Assembly (NCBI GenBank): GCA_011525805.1
Contig: WYBR01000109.1
Span: 62,001-126,000 of the forward strand
DNA from: Vicinamibacteraceae bacterium
Lineage (GTDB): Bacteria > Planctomycetota > Phycisphaerae > Phycisphaerales > UBA5793
Length of the DNA: 64,000 nucleotides
Reading direction: 5' to 3'
In this document: positions 41,596-49,723 of the stretch, piece after piece
Numbering within the stretch: the first letter of the stretch is position 1
Layout of the letters: every line of letters starts with the position of its first letter
The notes under the pieces: generated by a model
Databases searched by the model: none
What the model was told of the DNA's origin: nothing
What the model saw: the letters and a program-made list of their open reading frames with translations, nothing else
Translations under genes and position numbers: made by a program

Positions 41596-42564
41596 TCAAT
41601 GCCGGAAACGGTGGAAGCGATCCCGCTCCCTCGCCACCTCGATGCACACCTTGGCCCAGGGCTTGGCCTCGAGGCGCGGCAGGCTGATCGGCTTGTCGGT
41701 CACTTCGCAGATGCCGTAGGTGCCGTCCCTGATCTTCTCGAGCGAGCGGTCGATCTCCATGATCAACTCGCGCTCGGTGGCGGCCAACTGGAGGGCGAAT
41801 TCCTGATCGAAGGTGTCCGTGCCCGCGTCCGCCATGTGCATCGGGGCGTGGTTGGCGTCCCCCGATCCGCTCCCCCGGAGCGCGCCCGACTCCATCGCCT
41901 GAACGTCCCCGAGAATTTCGGCGCGGCGCTTGAGCAGCAGGTCGCGGAAGTGATCCAGTTGCTTCCTCGTCAGGCGCGCCGGCGTGCTCCGCGCGTAGGC
42001 GGCGTCATTCGGATGCGCCGGCGTCGGATCGAGCATCCCGGCCTTGCGCGCCGGCGGTCCGGGCGGCTTGTGCCGCACGCGGGAGGTGCCGGTTGAATTG
42101 GGCGATGGGGAGGTGCGACCGCCGGTGGCGGCGATGGGCCGACCTTCCTTCACCGGCGCGGGGGAAGTCGGTGGCGCTGCCGGGCGAGCGGGGCGGGACG
42201 CGGTCGGCGCCTTGGGCGAACGCCTGGCGCTCGTCTTCTTCTTCGCGGCCTTTCGCGCCGCAGGGCGCTTCGGCTTTCGCGCGCGGGTCTGCTTCCGGCT
42301 GCCTGCCTTGCGGCGACTGGACTTCCGGCTGGCGGACTTCCGGCTGGCGGACTTCCGGGCGGCGGACTTCCGGGCGGAGGACTTCCGGGCGGAGGACTTC
42401 CGGGCCGGCCGCGTGGCTCGTCGCTTGGAAGCAGGCCTCCTGGAGGCCTTTTTCTTGTTCTTTTTGGGGGTGGCGCGACGGCGCGAGGCGGGTTTCCGGG
42501 CGGCTCGCTTCTGTCGGCTCGATCCGGCCTTCCGGGAAGTCCGGCTGGTCTTCTTCTTCGCCAC
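41596..42564 (-). CDS. DksA/TraR-like protein with histone-H1-like basic N-terminal tail
   Basis: About 322 residues from GTG 42564 (ribosome site GGGAG). The first ~180 residues are almost only Lys, Arg, Ala, Ser and Pro with RKSSA/RKSAS pentapeptide repeats, like bacterial histone-H1-like tails, and should bind DNA or RNA. The C-terminal ~110 residues (RKQLDHFRDLLLKRRAEILGDVQ...ELIMEIDRSLEKIRDGTYGICEV) are a DksA/TraR coiled coil plus finger. The finger is degenerate: two of four Cys remain (CEVT and CIEV in place of CxxC pairs). It may bind RNA polymerase, but zinc binding is doubtful. Confidence 0.85.
   Translation of the reverse strand: MAKKKTSRTSRKAGSSRQKRAARKPASRRRATPKKNKKKASRRPASKRRATRPARKSSARKSSARKSAARKSASRKSASRKSSRRKAGSRKQTRARKPKRPAARKAAKKKTSARRSPKAPTASRPARPAAPPTSPAPVKEGRPIAATGGRTSPSPNSTGTSRVRHKPPGPPARKAGMLDPTPAHPNDAAYARSTPARLTRKQLDHFRDLLLKRRAEILGDVQAMESGALRGSGSGDANHAPMHMADAGTDTFDQEFALQLAATERELIMEIDRSLEKIRDGTYGICEVTDKPISLPRLEAKPWAKVCIEVARERDRFHRFRH
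42319..42408. repeat. Six tandem 15-bp coding repeats
   Basis: Six consecutive copies of a 15-bp unit (GGACTTCCGGCTGGC and close variants GGACTTCCGGGCGGA/GGACTTCCGGGCCGG on the plus strand). They encode the RKSxx pentapeptides of the basic tail. The near-identity at the DNA level suggests recent slippage, so copy number probably varies between strains. Confidence 0.92.
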
Positions 42565-42709
42565 GGCCAGGCTCCCTGGGTTAATGTGGATAAGCCGGAA
42601 AGCGGTGGGTGATTTCGAGGTAAGCAGCCGCGTCAGGTGCGGAGCCGAGAAGGATAGTCCCGCCTGCACAAGCGGTCAATTCGCCGCAGGATTGCCGGCT
42701 CGACGCGGT

Positions 42710-43693
42710 TCAAGCGGGGGAAACGGCCTCAGCCACCACCCCGATCTGGCGAAGCCGCTCGTAGCGGCGTCGAACGAGGTTCTCTATCTTGAATCGCTTC
42801 AATTCGGTGATCTTGTCGATGATCCACCGTTGAAGCATCTCCGCCGCTTGCTCGTGGTTGCGATGCGCTCCGCCCACGGGCTCCTCGACGATCTCATCGA
42901 TGGTGCCGAGTTTGAGGTTCTGCTCCGCCGTCAGGTGCAGCGCCTGTGCGGCCGCGGCGTTGGTGTCCGGCCTGGCCTGCTTCCAGAGGATGGCCGCGCA
43001 CCCTTCCGGACTGATGACGGAATACCACGAGAACCGCATCATCCCCACGCGGTCGGCCACGGCGATGCCCAGCGCGCCGCCCGATCCGCCTTCTCCGATG
43101 ATCACGCTCACGATGGGAGTCCGCAGGCGGCTCATCTCTCGCAGGTTCACCGCGATCGCCTCGGCCTGGCCGCGCTCCTCAGCCCCCAGGCCGGGATAGG
43201 CGCCGGGGGTATCGACGAGCGTGACCACGGGCAGGCTGAACTTCTCCGCCAGTCGCATGTTCTTCAGGGCCTTGCGATAGCCCTCGGGATGCGCGCAGCC
43301 GAAGTTGCAGAGCATGCGCTCGCTGGTGTCGCGGCCCTTGCGATGTGCGACGACCATGACCTTGAATTTCCCGATGCGGGCGAAGCCCGTCAGGATGGCC
43401 GGATCGTCGCCGAAGTGGCGGTCGCCGTGCAACTGGCAAAAGTCCGAGCAGATCCGCCGCAGGTAGTCTGTCGACTGCGGCCGCCGCGGGTGGCGGGCGA
43501 CGCGGCTGACGATGTCCCACGGATCGAGACCGGCGTAAACCTGTCCGAGTTTGGCTTCATGCTCGCGCCTGACCCGGTCGAGGAGGCGCGCTTCCTCCTC
43601 GGTGGGGGAGGCCTTGCCTGCAAGGCGATCAATCTCCTCCTCAAGGGGCAGCAGGGGGCCTTCGAAGGGTGCTCGGTTCGGGTCGCTGGCCAT
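42710..43693 (-). CDS. accA: Acetyl-CoA carboxylase carboxyltransferase subunit alpha
   Basis: A 327-residue protein of usual AccA size. It begins with a coiled N-terminus (LPLEEEIDRLAGKASPTEEEARLL) and has the carboxyltransferase motifs GDRHFGDDPAILTGFARIG, KGRDTSERMLCNFGCAHPEGYRKALKNMRLAEKFSLPVVTLVDTPGAYPG and IGEGGSGGALGIAVADRVGMM. It transfers carboxyl from biotin to acetyl-CoA for fatty acid synthesis, with AccD; accD, accB and accC are not in the window. ATG 43693 starts MASDPNRAP. Confidence 0.97.
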   Translation of the reverse strand: MASDPNRAPFEGPLLPLEEEIDRLAGKASPTEEEARLLDRVRREHEAKLGQVYAGLDPWDIVSRVARHPRRPQSTDYLRRICSDFCQLHGDRHFGDDPAILTGFARIGKFKVMVVAHRKGRDTSERMLCNFGCAHPEGYRKALKNMRLAEKFSLPVVTLVDTPGAYPGLGAEERGQAEAIAVNLREMSRLRTPIVSVIIGEGGSGGALGIAVADRVGMMRFSWYSVISPEGCAAILWKQARPDTNAAAAQALHLTAEQNLKLGTIDEIVEEPVGGAHRNHEQAAEMLQRWIIDKITELKRFKIENLVRRRYERLRQIGVVAEAVSPA

Positions 43694-43793
43694 GCCGGTC
43701 GCTGAAGGAAGTGAGGGAGGACGAGGTGAGCAGCAATGATAGGTTCGCGCGGGACGCCGAGCTGTGGAGTCGCGCGAGGGCAAGCGGAAGGCA

Positions 43794-43831
43794 AAAAGCG
43801 GCGGACCCGGCGGCTGGAGCCGCCGGGTCCG
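43794..43831 (-). terminator. Rho-independent terminator of the first pseudopilin gene
   Basis: Perfect 13-bp GC-rich stem (43802-43814 with 43819-43831, loop TCCA on the minus strand) followed by CCGC and TTTTT. It is 59 bases past the pseudopilin stop. Confidence 0.92.
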
Positions 43832-43889
43832 TTTGAGTGCTCAGGCGATCGGCGAGTGAAACGCCGGCCGCGGGTCCCGGATTCTCCGA

Positions 43890-44795
43890 TCAGTTGATCG
43901 GATCCCAATACTGGGTCGGGGAAGTGGTGTTGTCGGGCGAGTTGCCCCACATGCACAGCCAGATGTCCTTGCCGCCCGTGCCGCCGCTGATCGGGTCCTG
44001 CTGCTTGAAGAGGTTGTCGAGCAGGTCCTTCTGGACGGAGGTGTTGCGGTAGGTCACGCCGGGCGGGCAGAAGGCGAGTTCCGTCTGGTCCTCGGACTGC
44101 AGGCCGAGTCCGGTCTGCTCCTGGAAGCCGAGGACGTGCCCGTCGTTGAATCCGACGTTGCCGCTCCAGGTCGTCCGGGCTCCGTGGAAGAGGTAGGTGG
44201 GGCTCTTCTTGTCGGGGATGCCGTCGCGCACGCCGCGGTCGGAGATGACGGCATAGTTGGCGTTGAGGCTGTCGGCCCACTCCGCGTTGTAGCGACTGCC
44301 GGCGGGAGCGAGAGTCGCGTAGGACGCATTCGTCTTCGCGTTCGTGTCCTGCACATTGCAGGAGAAGTCAGGATCCCACATCCAGACGTCCTGCCAGCCC
44401 GGATCATCCTGCGTGCCGTAGCGGTACTTGGTCTTGACCTCGAGGTTGGAACTCGCGTCGCCGGGGCAGGTCACGACTTCCGGCGAGTAGTAGGTGTTGA
44501 AGATCATGTACGAGTAGAAGTTGGCGGAGGAGTTGCCGTTCTGGCCGTACACGTTCGCGCCCGCCGTGAGGGGGCTGATGCGGACGGGCTTGGGATAGGT
44601 GCCGCCGAAGTCGTTGGCGAAGAGCACCATGCCCTTGTGAATCTGGTTGACGCGAGTCGAGCAGGTCAGGAACTTGGCATTGTTGCGGGCGCGCGCCAGC
44701 GCGGGCAGCAGGATGCCGATGAGCAGAGCGATGATGGCGATGACCACCAGCAGCTCGATGAGGGTGAACCCTCGGGACCGGGAAAGACGATGCAT
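43890..44795 (-). CDS. Pseudopilin-like protein (type II secretion/prepilin-cleavage family), copy 1
   Basis: A 301-residue protein with a short basic leader and the prepilin site [35 protein letters not shown]. The mature part ([63 protein letters not shown]) is the planctomycete DUF1559-related pattern with the late H-x-x-G-W/NDGHV element. It should be processed by a prepilin peptidase and exposed outside. Ribosome site AAAGGAG. It is a tandem paralogue of the gene at 45281: they share HKGMV, [12 protein letters not shown] and WxGNxxxND. A long leader and its own promoter and terminator make it a single-gene unit. Confidence 0.92.
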   Translation of the reverse strand: MHRLSRSRGFTLIELLVVIAIIALLIGILLPALARARNNAKFLTCSTRVNQIHKGMVLFANDFGGTYPKPVRISPLTAGANVYGQNGNSSANFYSYMIFNTYYSPEVVTCPGDASSNLEVKTKYRYGTQDDPGWQDVWMWDPDFSCNVQDTNAKTNASYATLAPAGSRYNAEWADSLNANYAVISDRGVRDGIPDKKSPTYLFHGARTTWSGNVGFNDGHVLGFQEQTGLGLQSEDQTELAFCPPGVTYRNTSVQKDLLDNLFKQQDPISGGTGGKDIWLCMWGNSPDNTTSPTQYWDPIN

Positions 44796-45118
44796 GGCTT
44801 GCTCCTTTGAATGATGGTATGGATGAGATCCAAAGCCAATGCTTCAATGCACGCCCCCGCCGGACCTTCCGGCGGAACAGGGTGATTGCCTGCGGAACTC
44901 TCGCTCGCTGCCTACACCCGCGAAATGGACCAGCATCCGGGCTGCTGACCTCGGGGCCACGGCTCGCGGCGGAGTGAATTGCGTCGGATTGTCGTCGGAT
45001 CAGTCAGGGGAAGGGCGTTCAGCGGACCCTGGGAATAATGAACGATGAATGCGGATGGTCCTGAGCGTCTCGACGGCGCCGGCGGGCGAATCGCGCGCCG
45101 GCGTCATTCCATACGTCA

Positions 45119-45146
45119 AATATAGCGGCGCGGTTGCCCGCGTCAA
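45119..45146 (-). promoter_or_regulatory. Promoter of pseudopilin 1
   Basis: On the minus strand: -35 TTGACG (45146-45141), 16-base spacer, -10 TATATT (45124-45119). Transcription would start near 45112, about 317 bases before the start codon. Confidence 0.65.
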
Positions 45147-45182
45147 GCCGATTTCGCCGGTTGAAGCCGCAAAGTGCGGCCG

Positions 45183-45216
45183 AAAAAGGAACCGGGCCGG
45201 CTAAGAGCCGGCCCGG
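45183..45216 (-). terminator. Rho-independent terminator of the second pseudopilin gene
   Basis: Perfect 11-bp stem CCGGGCCGGCT/AGCCGGCCCGG with loop CTT, followed on the minus strand by TTCC and TTTTT. It lies 65 bases past the stop of the gene at 45281. Confidence 0.92.
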
Positions 45217-45280
45217 CGTCGATTCAGACCGCTTCGGCCGACGAAACGTGCTCGGCGGCGGAAGGGTTGTGGCGAGCGGA

Positions 45281-46210
45281 TCAGCGCTCGACCAGCGGGT
45301 CAAAGATGTTGCGGGCGCGGAAGCGGCTGACGACCTGCTGCTCCACCCAGAAACCAATCTCGATGTCGAGGTCAGTGTCGGTCTGGTCGAGTTTGAAGAT
45401 GTTGTCAGGCGTCTGGAGGTTGTTCACGGGATTGAAGAAGTAGATGCCGTCGGGCACGAACGCCATGTCCGCCTGGCCGTCGATGACGAGGCCGTCGACC
45501 TCGTAGCGCTCGGTGAAGCGGTTGACGCTGTTGTCGTTGTAGGCGATGTTGCCCGTCCAGGCCTTGTTCGTTCCGTGGAGGATGTGGGCCAGCGTGGGAT
45601 CGCCATGCTTGCCGTCGCGCACGCCGCGGTCGCTCATCACCGCGTAGTTGCCGTCGTGGCTGGAACTGATCCACTGCTGGCGGAGGCGCTTGCCGGTCAT
45701 GCGCATCATCGCGTAGGAGACGTTGCAGCCGTAGCCGACACTTGAATAGGCGTCTGAGAAGTTGCCGCCGAAGCGGTTGTCGAACACGCCCTGCGTGTAG
45801 ACGTAGTCCGGCTTGGTGGAATCGGTCTCGTAGGCATAGACGGGGATCGTGCGGATGTTCGGGTTGATCTCGCCGGGATCGACCGCGAACTTGGGATCGA
45901 AGAGCTTCTGGAAGATGAGCATCGACATGATGTTGCCGACCGAGTTGTAGCCGTGCCCGAGCGTCGTCCCGGTGGACTGGGAATGGGCGAGGTTGGCCTT
46001 CTCGGGGACGGGGAACTCATCCCGATTCGCGTCGCCGTAAAAGACCATTCCCTTGTGGATGTCGCGCTGCTGGGAAGCGCACTGCATGAGGCGGGCGGTG
46101 CGGCGGGCGCGGGAGAGCGCGGGCAGCAGCAAACCGATGAGCAGCGCGATGATTGCGATGACCACCAGCAGTTCGATGAGCGTAAAGCCGAGTCGTCGAT
46201 TCCTGGTCAT
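45281..46210 (-). CDS. Pseudopilin-like protein, copy 2
   Basis: A 309-residue protein with the prepilin signal [37 protein letters not shown] and ribosome site AAGGAGG. The mature part has [56 protein letters not shown], and WTGNIAYNDNSVNRF, aligned with the gene at 43890 at several places but diverged over most of its length. It is probably a surface-exposed pseudopilin. Its own promoter (46586-46614) and terminator make it independently transcribed. Confidence 0.92.
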   Translation of the reverse strand: MTRNRRLGFTLIELLVVIAIIALLIGLLLPALSRARRTARLMQCASQQRDIHKGMVFYGDANRDEFPVPEKANLAHSQSTGTTLGHGYNSVGNIMSMLIFQKLFDPKFAVDPGEINPNIRTIPVYAYETDSTKPDYVYTQGVFDNRFGGNFSDAYSSVGYGCNVSYAMMRMTGKRLRQQWISSSHDGNYAVMSDRGVRDGKHGDPTLAHILHGTNKAWTGNIAYNDNSVNRFTERYEVDGLVIDGQADMAFVPDGIYFFNPVNNLQTPDNIFKLDQTDTDLDIEIGFWVEQQVVSRFRARNIFDPLVER

Positions 46211-46655
46211 GTGTGACCTCCTTGGAAGTGGGCCGCGGCGGGCGGCGCGTCGAGCCCGTGTGGCGCGAACCCTCAGGCGGACTGGCCGCCGCCGGAAAAG
46301 TCTGAGAGTCGCATCAACCGCCGTATTGTCCTTCGCCCGTCCCCATGACGTGCGAATCTGCCGATTTGCGGAGCAAACGGCGGACTCGGCTGAAGCCCCG
46401 ATTGGTCCGGTGCGCCTGGCCGAAACCGATGCACCCTGCGAGTGACGAGGGGTGCAGCGCCGTGCTCGATTCAGGTTGTCGGCGGGGCTGGAGGGTCAAC
46501 CGGGGAACCCGGTGAATGATGGCAGTGAGTATCAGCGAATGAATCGAGGAATGCTCAGCCGCCGCCAGATCGAGTTGTCGAGACAAGGGTAAACGATCTC
46601 ACACCCCTTGTCAAGAGAAATCTTCGCAGGATCGTCCAGTTCGGTTCCACTCGAT
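46211..46655. other. 445-base gap: leader of pseudopilin 2
   Basis: No protein gene is seen. The promoter at 46586-46614 would give a ~370-base untranslated leader. The leader has several short hairpins (for example CTCAG...CTGAG around 46270-46310 on the minus strand) but nothing I can assign to a known riboswitch class. Confidence 0.6.
46586..46614 (-). promoter_or_regulatory. Promoter of pseudopilin 2
   Basis: On the minus strand: perfect -35 TTGACA (46614-46609), 17-base spacer, -10 TACCCT (46591-46586). The -10 is a poor match, so control by an activator is possible. Confidence 0.55.
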
Positions 46656-47870
46656 TCAACCTCGCCGGCCCTCCGCCGAGCGGTCGGTGCCGCCCGGCGG
46701 GCGGCCAATTCGCGGTCGCCCCGCGCTGCTCAGCAGCAGGTCTGCGATGGCGCCGGCGGCTTCCGCGGCCGGGCGCTCCGCCAGGCCCGTCCGCACCCGG
46801 GCGCGGGCCGGCGCATCCGCCATCACGCCCAGCAGCCTGCGCCCCATGAGGTCGAGGTTCTCTTGCGGATCGATGCGATCGGCCTCCAGCCACGCGAGCC
46901 CGGCATCAACCCACGGCTGGGCGTTGAGGCGCTGATGCTGGTCACGATGCCAGGGATAGGGCGAAAAGAGCGTCGGCACGCGGTTGGCCACCGCCTCGGC
47001 GACGCTCGACGCGCCGCATCGGGAGAGCGCGAGATCAGCCGCTCCCCACGCCAGCGCCATCTCGCTCAAAAACGGCAGCACGACGGCCGGCACCGCGCGG
47101 CCCGCATAGCCCTCCCGGACTTCCTCGAAGTCCGCCTCGCCGGTGAGATGCAGGATCTGCCAACCGCTGAACGCCGCCGGATGCTCCCGGATCAGGTCGG
47201 TGACGAGGCGGTTGAGCGTTCCGGCCCCCTGGCTGGCGCCGGTGACAAGCAACGTGAGACGGTCGGGCGCGAGGCCGAGGCGGCGGCGGCACTCCTCCGG
47301 CGCCGCCGCCGCAATCGCGCGGCGGCGGATGGGCATTCCGACGACTTCGCGGCTGAAGGATGGGAAGTCCGGGCACTCCACGGCCGAGACGAGGCGCGAA
47401 ACGAAGCGGGCGGCGAGGCGGTTGGCCTTGCCGGGCACGACGTCGAGATTAACGAGGACGACGGGAAGGCCCGCCGCCCGAGCCGCGCGCGCCGCCGGGG
47501 CCGCGACGAAGCCGCCCATGAGCGCGACGATGGCCGGGCGCGACGCCGCCCGCCGCTCTTCCAGCACCGCCCGCGTCCGGGCGACGGCCCGGCGCCAGCC
47601 CACGGCAAAGCGCCACAGCGCCGCGGGAAACGGGCGCCAGGCCAGCGGCTGGGCTGCGAGCGGAACGAACGCCTCGCCCGCCTGCGAGAGGATCGATTCG
47701 TCAATGCGCCGCTGCGAGCAGAGAAAGACCGCCTCGGCGTCGGGGACGCGCTCGCGCACGCGCTCGGCCACCGCCAGGGCGGGGAAGAGGTGTCCCCCCG
47801 AGCCCCCGCCGGCGAAGATCACCAGCGGCGGTTGGTCGGCGCCTCTCGCGGTGGGTGGCTGGTCGGTCAC
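46656..47870 (-). CDS. murG: UDP-GlcNAc:undecaprenyl-PP-MurNAc-pentapeptide transferase MurG
   Basis: A 404-residue GT-B glycosyltransferase. It has FAGGGSGGHLFPALAVAE (donor loop), MGGFVAAPAARAARAAGLPVVLVNLDVVPGKANR, LVTGASQGAGTLNRLV, LSRCGASSVAEAVANRVPTLFSPYPWHRDQHQRLNA. The conserved HEQN stretch before the PGxANR motif is changed to VNLD, a departure from the usual acceptor-site sequence. It makes lipid II from lipid I on the inner face of the membrane. The start is GTG 47870, overlapping the HMG-CoA lyase stop (GTGA); it is unlinked from mraY/murF/murE by about 10 kb. Confidence 0.92.
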   Translation of the reverse strand: MTDQPPTARGADQPPLVIFAGGGSGGHLFPALAVAERVRERVPDAEAVFLCSQRRIDESILSQAGEAFVPLAAQPLAWRPFPAALWRFAVGWRRAVARTRAVLEERRAASRPAIVALMGGFVAAPAARAARAAGLPVVLVNLDVVPGKANRLAARFVSRLVSAVECPDFPSFSREVVGMPIRRRAIAAAAPEECRRRLGLAPDRLTLLVTGASQGAGTLNRLVTDLIREHPAAFSGWQILHLTGEADFEEVREGYAGRAVPAVVLPFLSEMALAWGAADLALSRCGASSVAEAVANRVPTLFSPYPWHRDQHQRLNAQPWVDAGLAWLEADRIDPQENLDLMGRRLLGVMADAPARARVRTGLAERPAAEAAGAIADLLLSSAGRPRIGRPPGGTDRSAEGRRG

Positions 47871-48790
47871 GATGGATCAGAGCATCGGCCGGAAGTCTCG
47901 GCCCGGTACACACGGCCTGGCAGGCGCCGCCCGAGGGCCCGCTCGATGATCGAACCGGCCTCGATGAGGCGCGGCAGACTGACCCCCGTTTCGATCCCCA
48001 TGCGCTCAAGGCAGTAGACGACATCTTCAGTGGCGAGATTGCCGGCGGCGCCCCGGGCGAAGGGGCAGCCGCCCAGTCCGCCGGTTGAAGCGTCGAACGA
48101 TCGCACGCCCAGTTCGAGGGCGCGAAGAAGGCAGGCCAAGGCCGTGCCGCGCGTGTCATGCAGATGAAGCGTGGTGCGGCCCGGATCGACAACGGCGCCA
48201 ACTGCCTCGTAGAGGCGATCGATCTCAGTGGGCGCGGCGACGCCGATCGTGTCTCCGAGGTCGATCTCATCCACACCGAGGTCGAGAAGACGCCGCACCA
48301 CTTCGGCCACCGCCTTCGGGGCGATCGGGCCCTCATACGGACACGCGATCGCGCAGGAGACGTAGGCGCGAACGATCATGGCCTGCGCGCTCGCCTCGGC
48401 AACGACGGGCCTGAATCGGTCGATCGACTCGGCGATGGTCGCGTTGATGTTGTGCCGGTTGAAGGTTTCCGAAGCGGCGGTGAAGAGGGCGATCTTCTCG
48501 ACGTGGCAGGCGACGGCGCCCTCCAGGCCCTTCATGTTGGGCACCAGCGCGCTGTAGACCACGCCGCTTCGGCGCGTGATGCCGGCAAAGACCTCGGCCG
48601 CGTCGCCCAGTTGCGGCACCCACTTGGCAGAGACGAAACTGCTTACTTCAATCTCCGCCACGCCGCTGTCGGAGAGCGCATCGATGAAGGCGACCTTGTC
48701 GGCGGCTGAGACAGTGTCGGGCTCGTTTTGAAGACCGTCCCGCGGCCCGACCTCTGTGATGCGAATGGCGGTCTGTTGGGCGATGGGCAT
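47867..48790 (-). CDS. Hydroxymethylglutaryl-CoA lyase
   Basis: About 307 residues. It has the HMGL-like TIM barrel signature: ITEVGPRDGLQNEPDTVSAADKVAFIDALSDSGVAEIEVSSFV, YVSCAIACPYEG, VDEIDLGDTIG, TLHLHDTRGTALA, and FDASTGGLGGCPFARGAAGNLATEDVVY with the catalytic Cys loop GGCPFA. It cleaves HMG-CoA to acetoacetate and acetyl-CoA, as in leucine degradation. Related isopropylmalate-synthase-like enzymes lack the GGLGGCPFA loop. An ATG at 48802 adds four residues. Translational overlap with murG is functionally unrelated. Confidence 0.92.
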   Translation of the reverse strand: MPIAQQTAIRITEVGPRDGLQNEPDTVSAADKVAFIDALSDSGVAEIEVSSFVSAKWVPQLGDAAEVFAGITRRSGVVYSALVPNMKGLEGAVACHVEKIALFTAASETFNRHNINATIAESIDRFRPVVAEASAQAMIVRAYVSCAIACPYEGPIAPKAVAEVVRRLLDLGVDEIDLGDTIGVAAPTEIDRLYEAVGAVVDPGRTTLHLHDTRGTALACLLRALELGVRSFDASTGGLGGCPFARGAAGNLATEDVVYCLERMGIETGVSLPRLIEAGSIIERALGRRLPGRVYRAETSGRCSDPS

Positions 48791-48820
48791 CGTGCGGATC
48801 ATAGACGCACGGGCTGAACG

Positions 48821-49723
48821 TCAGAGCGGCGCGCGGAAGCGCCGGTACAGAACTCTGCAGCCGGCTGCCCAGAAGATCAGCCAGAATGCCAGCAGCGCCA
48901 CCATCGCTGCGGGATGCGGCCCGACCATCCGGAAACTTCCCGCCTGCTGCACGGTGAAGAGTCTTGTCATCGGATCTTGCGCAAGCGCCGACGAGAGCGC
49001 CGCGGGCGAGGGGCGATTGTCAGAAGCCCACAAAACCAGGTCGCGCAGCGGCGAAGCGATGTCGTCGGGACCCGCGTTCTCTTCCGGCGGCGGCGTCGAT
49101 CCGAGCAGGCGGCCAAGAGACTCGGCGTCCAACTGCGACAGCGGCCGCCGGCGCTGGTCACTATGTGTCCACCACGCGGCGGCCTCCAGATCGACGTGAA
49201 GCGAGCCGCCGTTTGCGCCCGGCGCCGATCCGGCGACCCGCAGAGACATCGAGTCCGCCAGCTCGACCAGCGCCGATGGACTCGACCGGCTCCTGGCGCT
49301 GAGCGGCCAGACCATGTCGGTCGAGTTGATCGTCACTTCCACGTGCTCGAAAGAGGCGGGTGCGATGGGGAGGAGATCCCATGAGGTCTCATGCACGTTC
49401 CGCGTCGGCACCGCCAGCGAAGCAATCAACCCCGAGAGCGCGAACGCGGGAATGGGAAGGAGCAGCGACCACAGGACAACTGCCGTCCAGGCCCTGATCG
49501 GCCGGCGCATGGCGGGGGTGAGGATGCCGACGCGACGCAGGTCTGACCCGCACTCAGGGCACGCCAGTGAAGTCAGTCCTTCGACGGGATAGCGACACGC
49601 CGCGCAGCAGGGCGCTGAGACGGATCCGATCTTCGATCGCCGGCCGATGGCGAAGGCGATGAACATGAGCGCGCCGATGAACAGCACGACGCAGACGAGA
49701 AGCAGCGGGAAGGCGATGCTCAT
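48821..49723 (-). CDS. Membrane protein with N-terminal zinc ribbon
   Basis: A 300-residue protein. TM1 is at the N-terminus (AFPLLLVCVVLFIGALMFIAFAIG), followed by a zinc ribbon CAACRYPVEGLTSLACPECGSDL, TM2 (WTAVVLWSLLLPIPAFALSGLIA), a ~150-residue soluble domain and TM3 (MVALLAFWLIFWAAGCRVLY). The ribbon is of the same type as in the two other zinc-ribbon membrane proteins here. Function unknown. The start overlaps the stop of the gene at 49720 (ATGA), so the two are an operon. Confidence 0.75.
   Translation of the reverse strand: MSIAFPLLLVCVVLFIGALMFIAFAIGRRSKIGSVSAPCCAACRYPVEGLTSLACPECGSDLRRVGILTPAMRRPIRAWTAVVLWSLLLPIPAFALSGLIASLAVPTRNVHETSWDLLPIAPASFEHVEVTINSTDMVWPLSARSRSSPSALVELADSMSLRVAGSAPGANGGSLHVDLEAAAWWTHSDQRRRPLSQLDAESLGRLLGSTPPPEENAGPDDIASPLRDLVLWASDNRPSPAALSSALAQDPMTRLFTVQQAGSFRMVGPHPAAMVALLAFWLIFWAAGCRVLYRRFRAPL

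Larger units (their letters stand above)
44796..45280. other. 485-base gap: leader of pseudopilin 1 and terminator of pseudopilin 2
   Basis: No protein gene is seen. It contains the promoter at 45119-45146, a predicted ~317-base untranslated leader toward 44795 with one hairpin CCGCCGGA/TCCGGCGG (44857-44875), and the terminator at 45183-45216. Confidence 0.65.

Noticed and set aside
46211-46579. c-di-GMP riboswitch in the pseudopilin 2 leader
   Set aside because: The expected conserved core could not be found on the minus strand; only short hairpins are visible.
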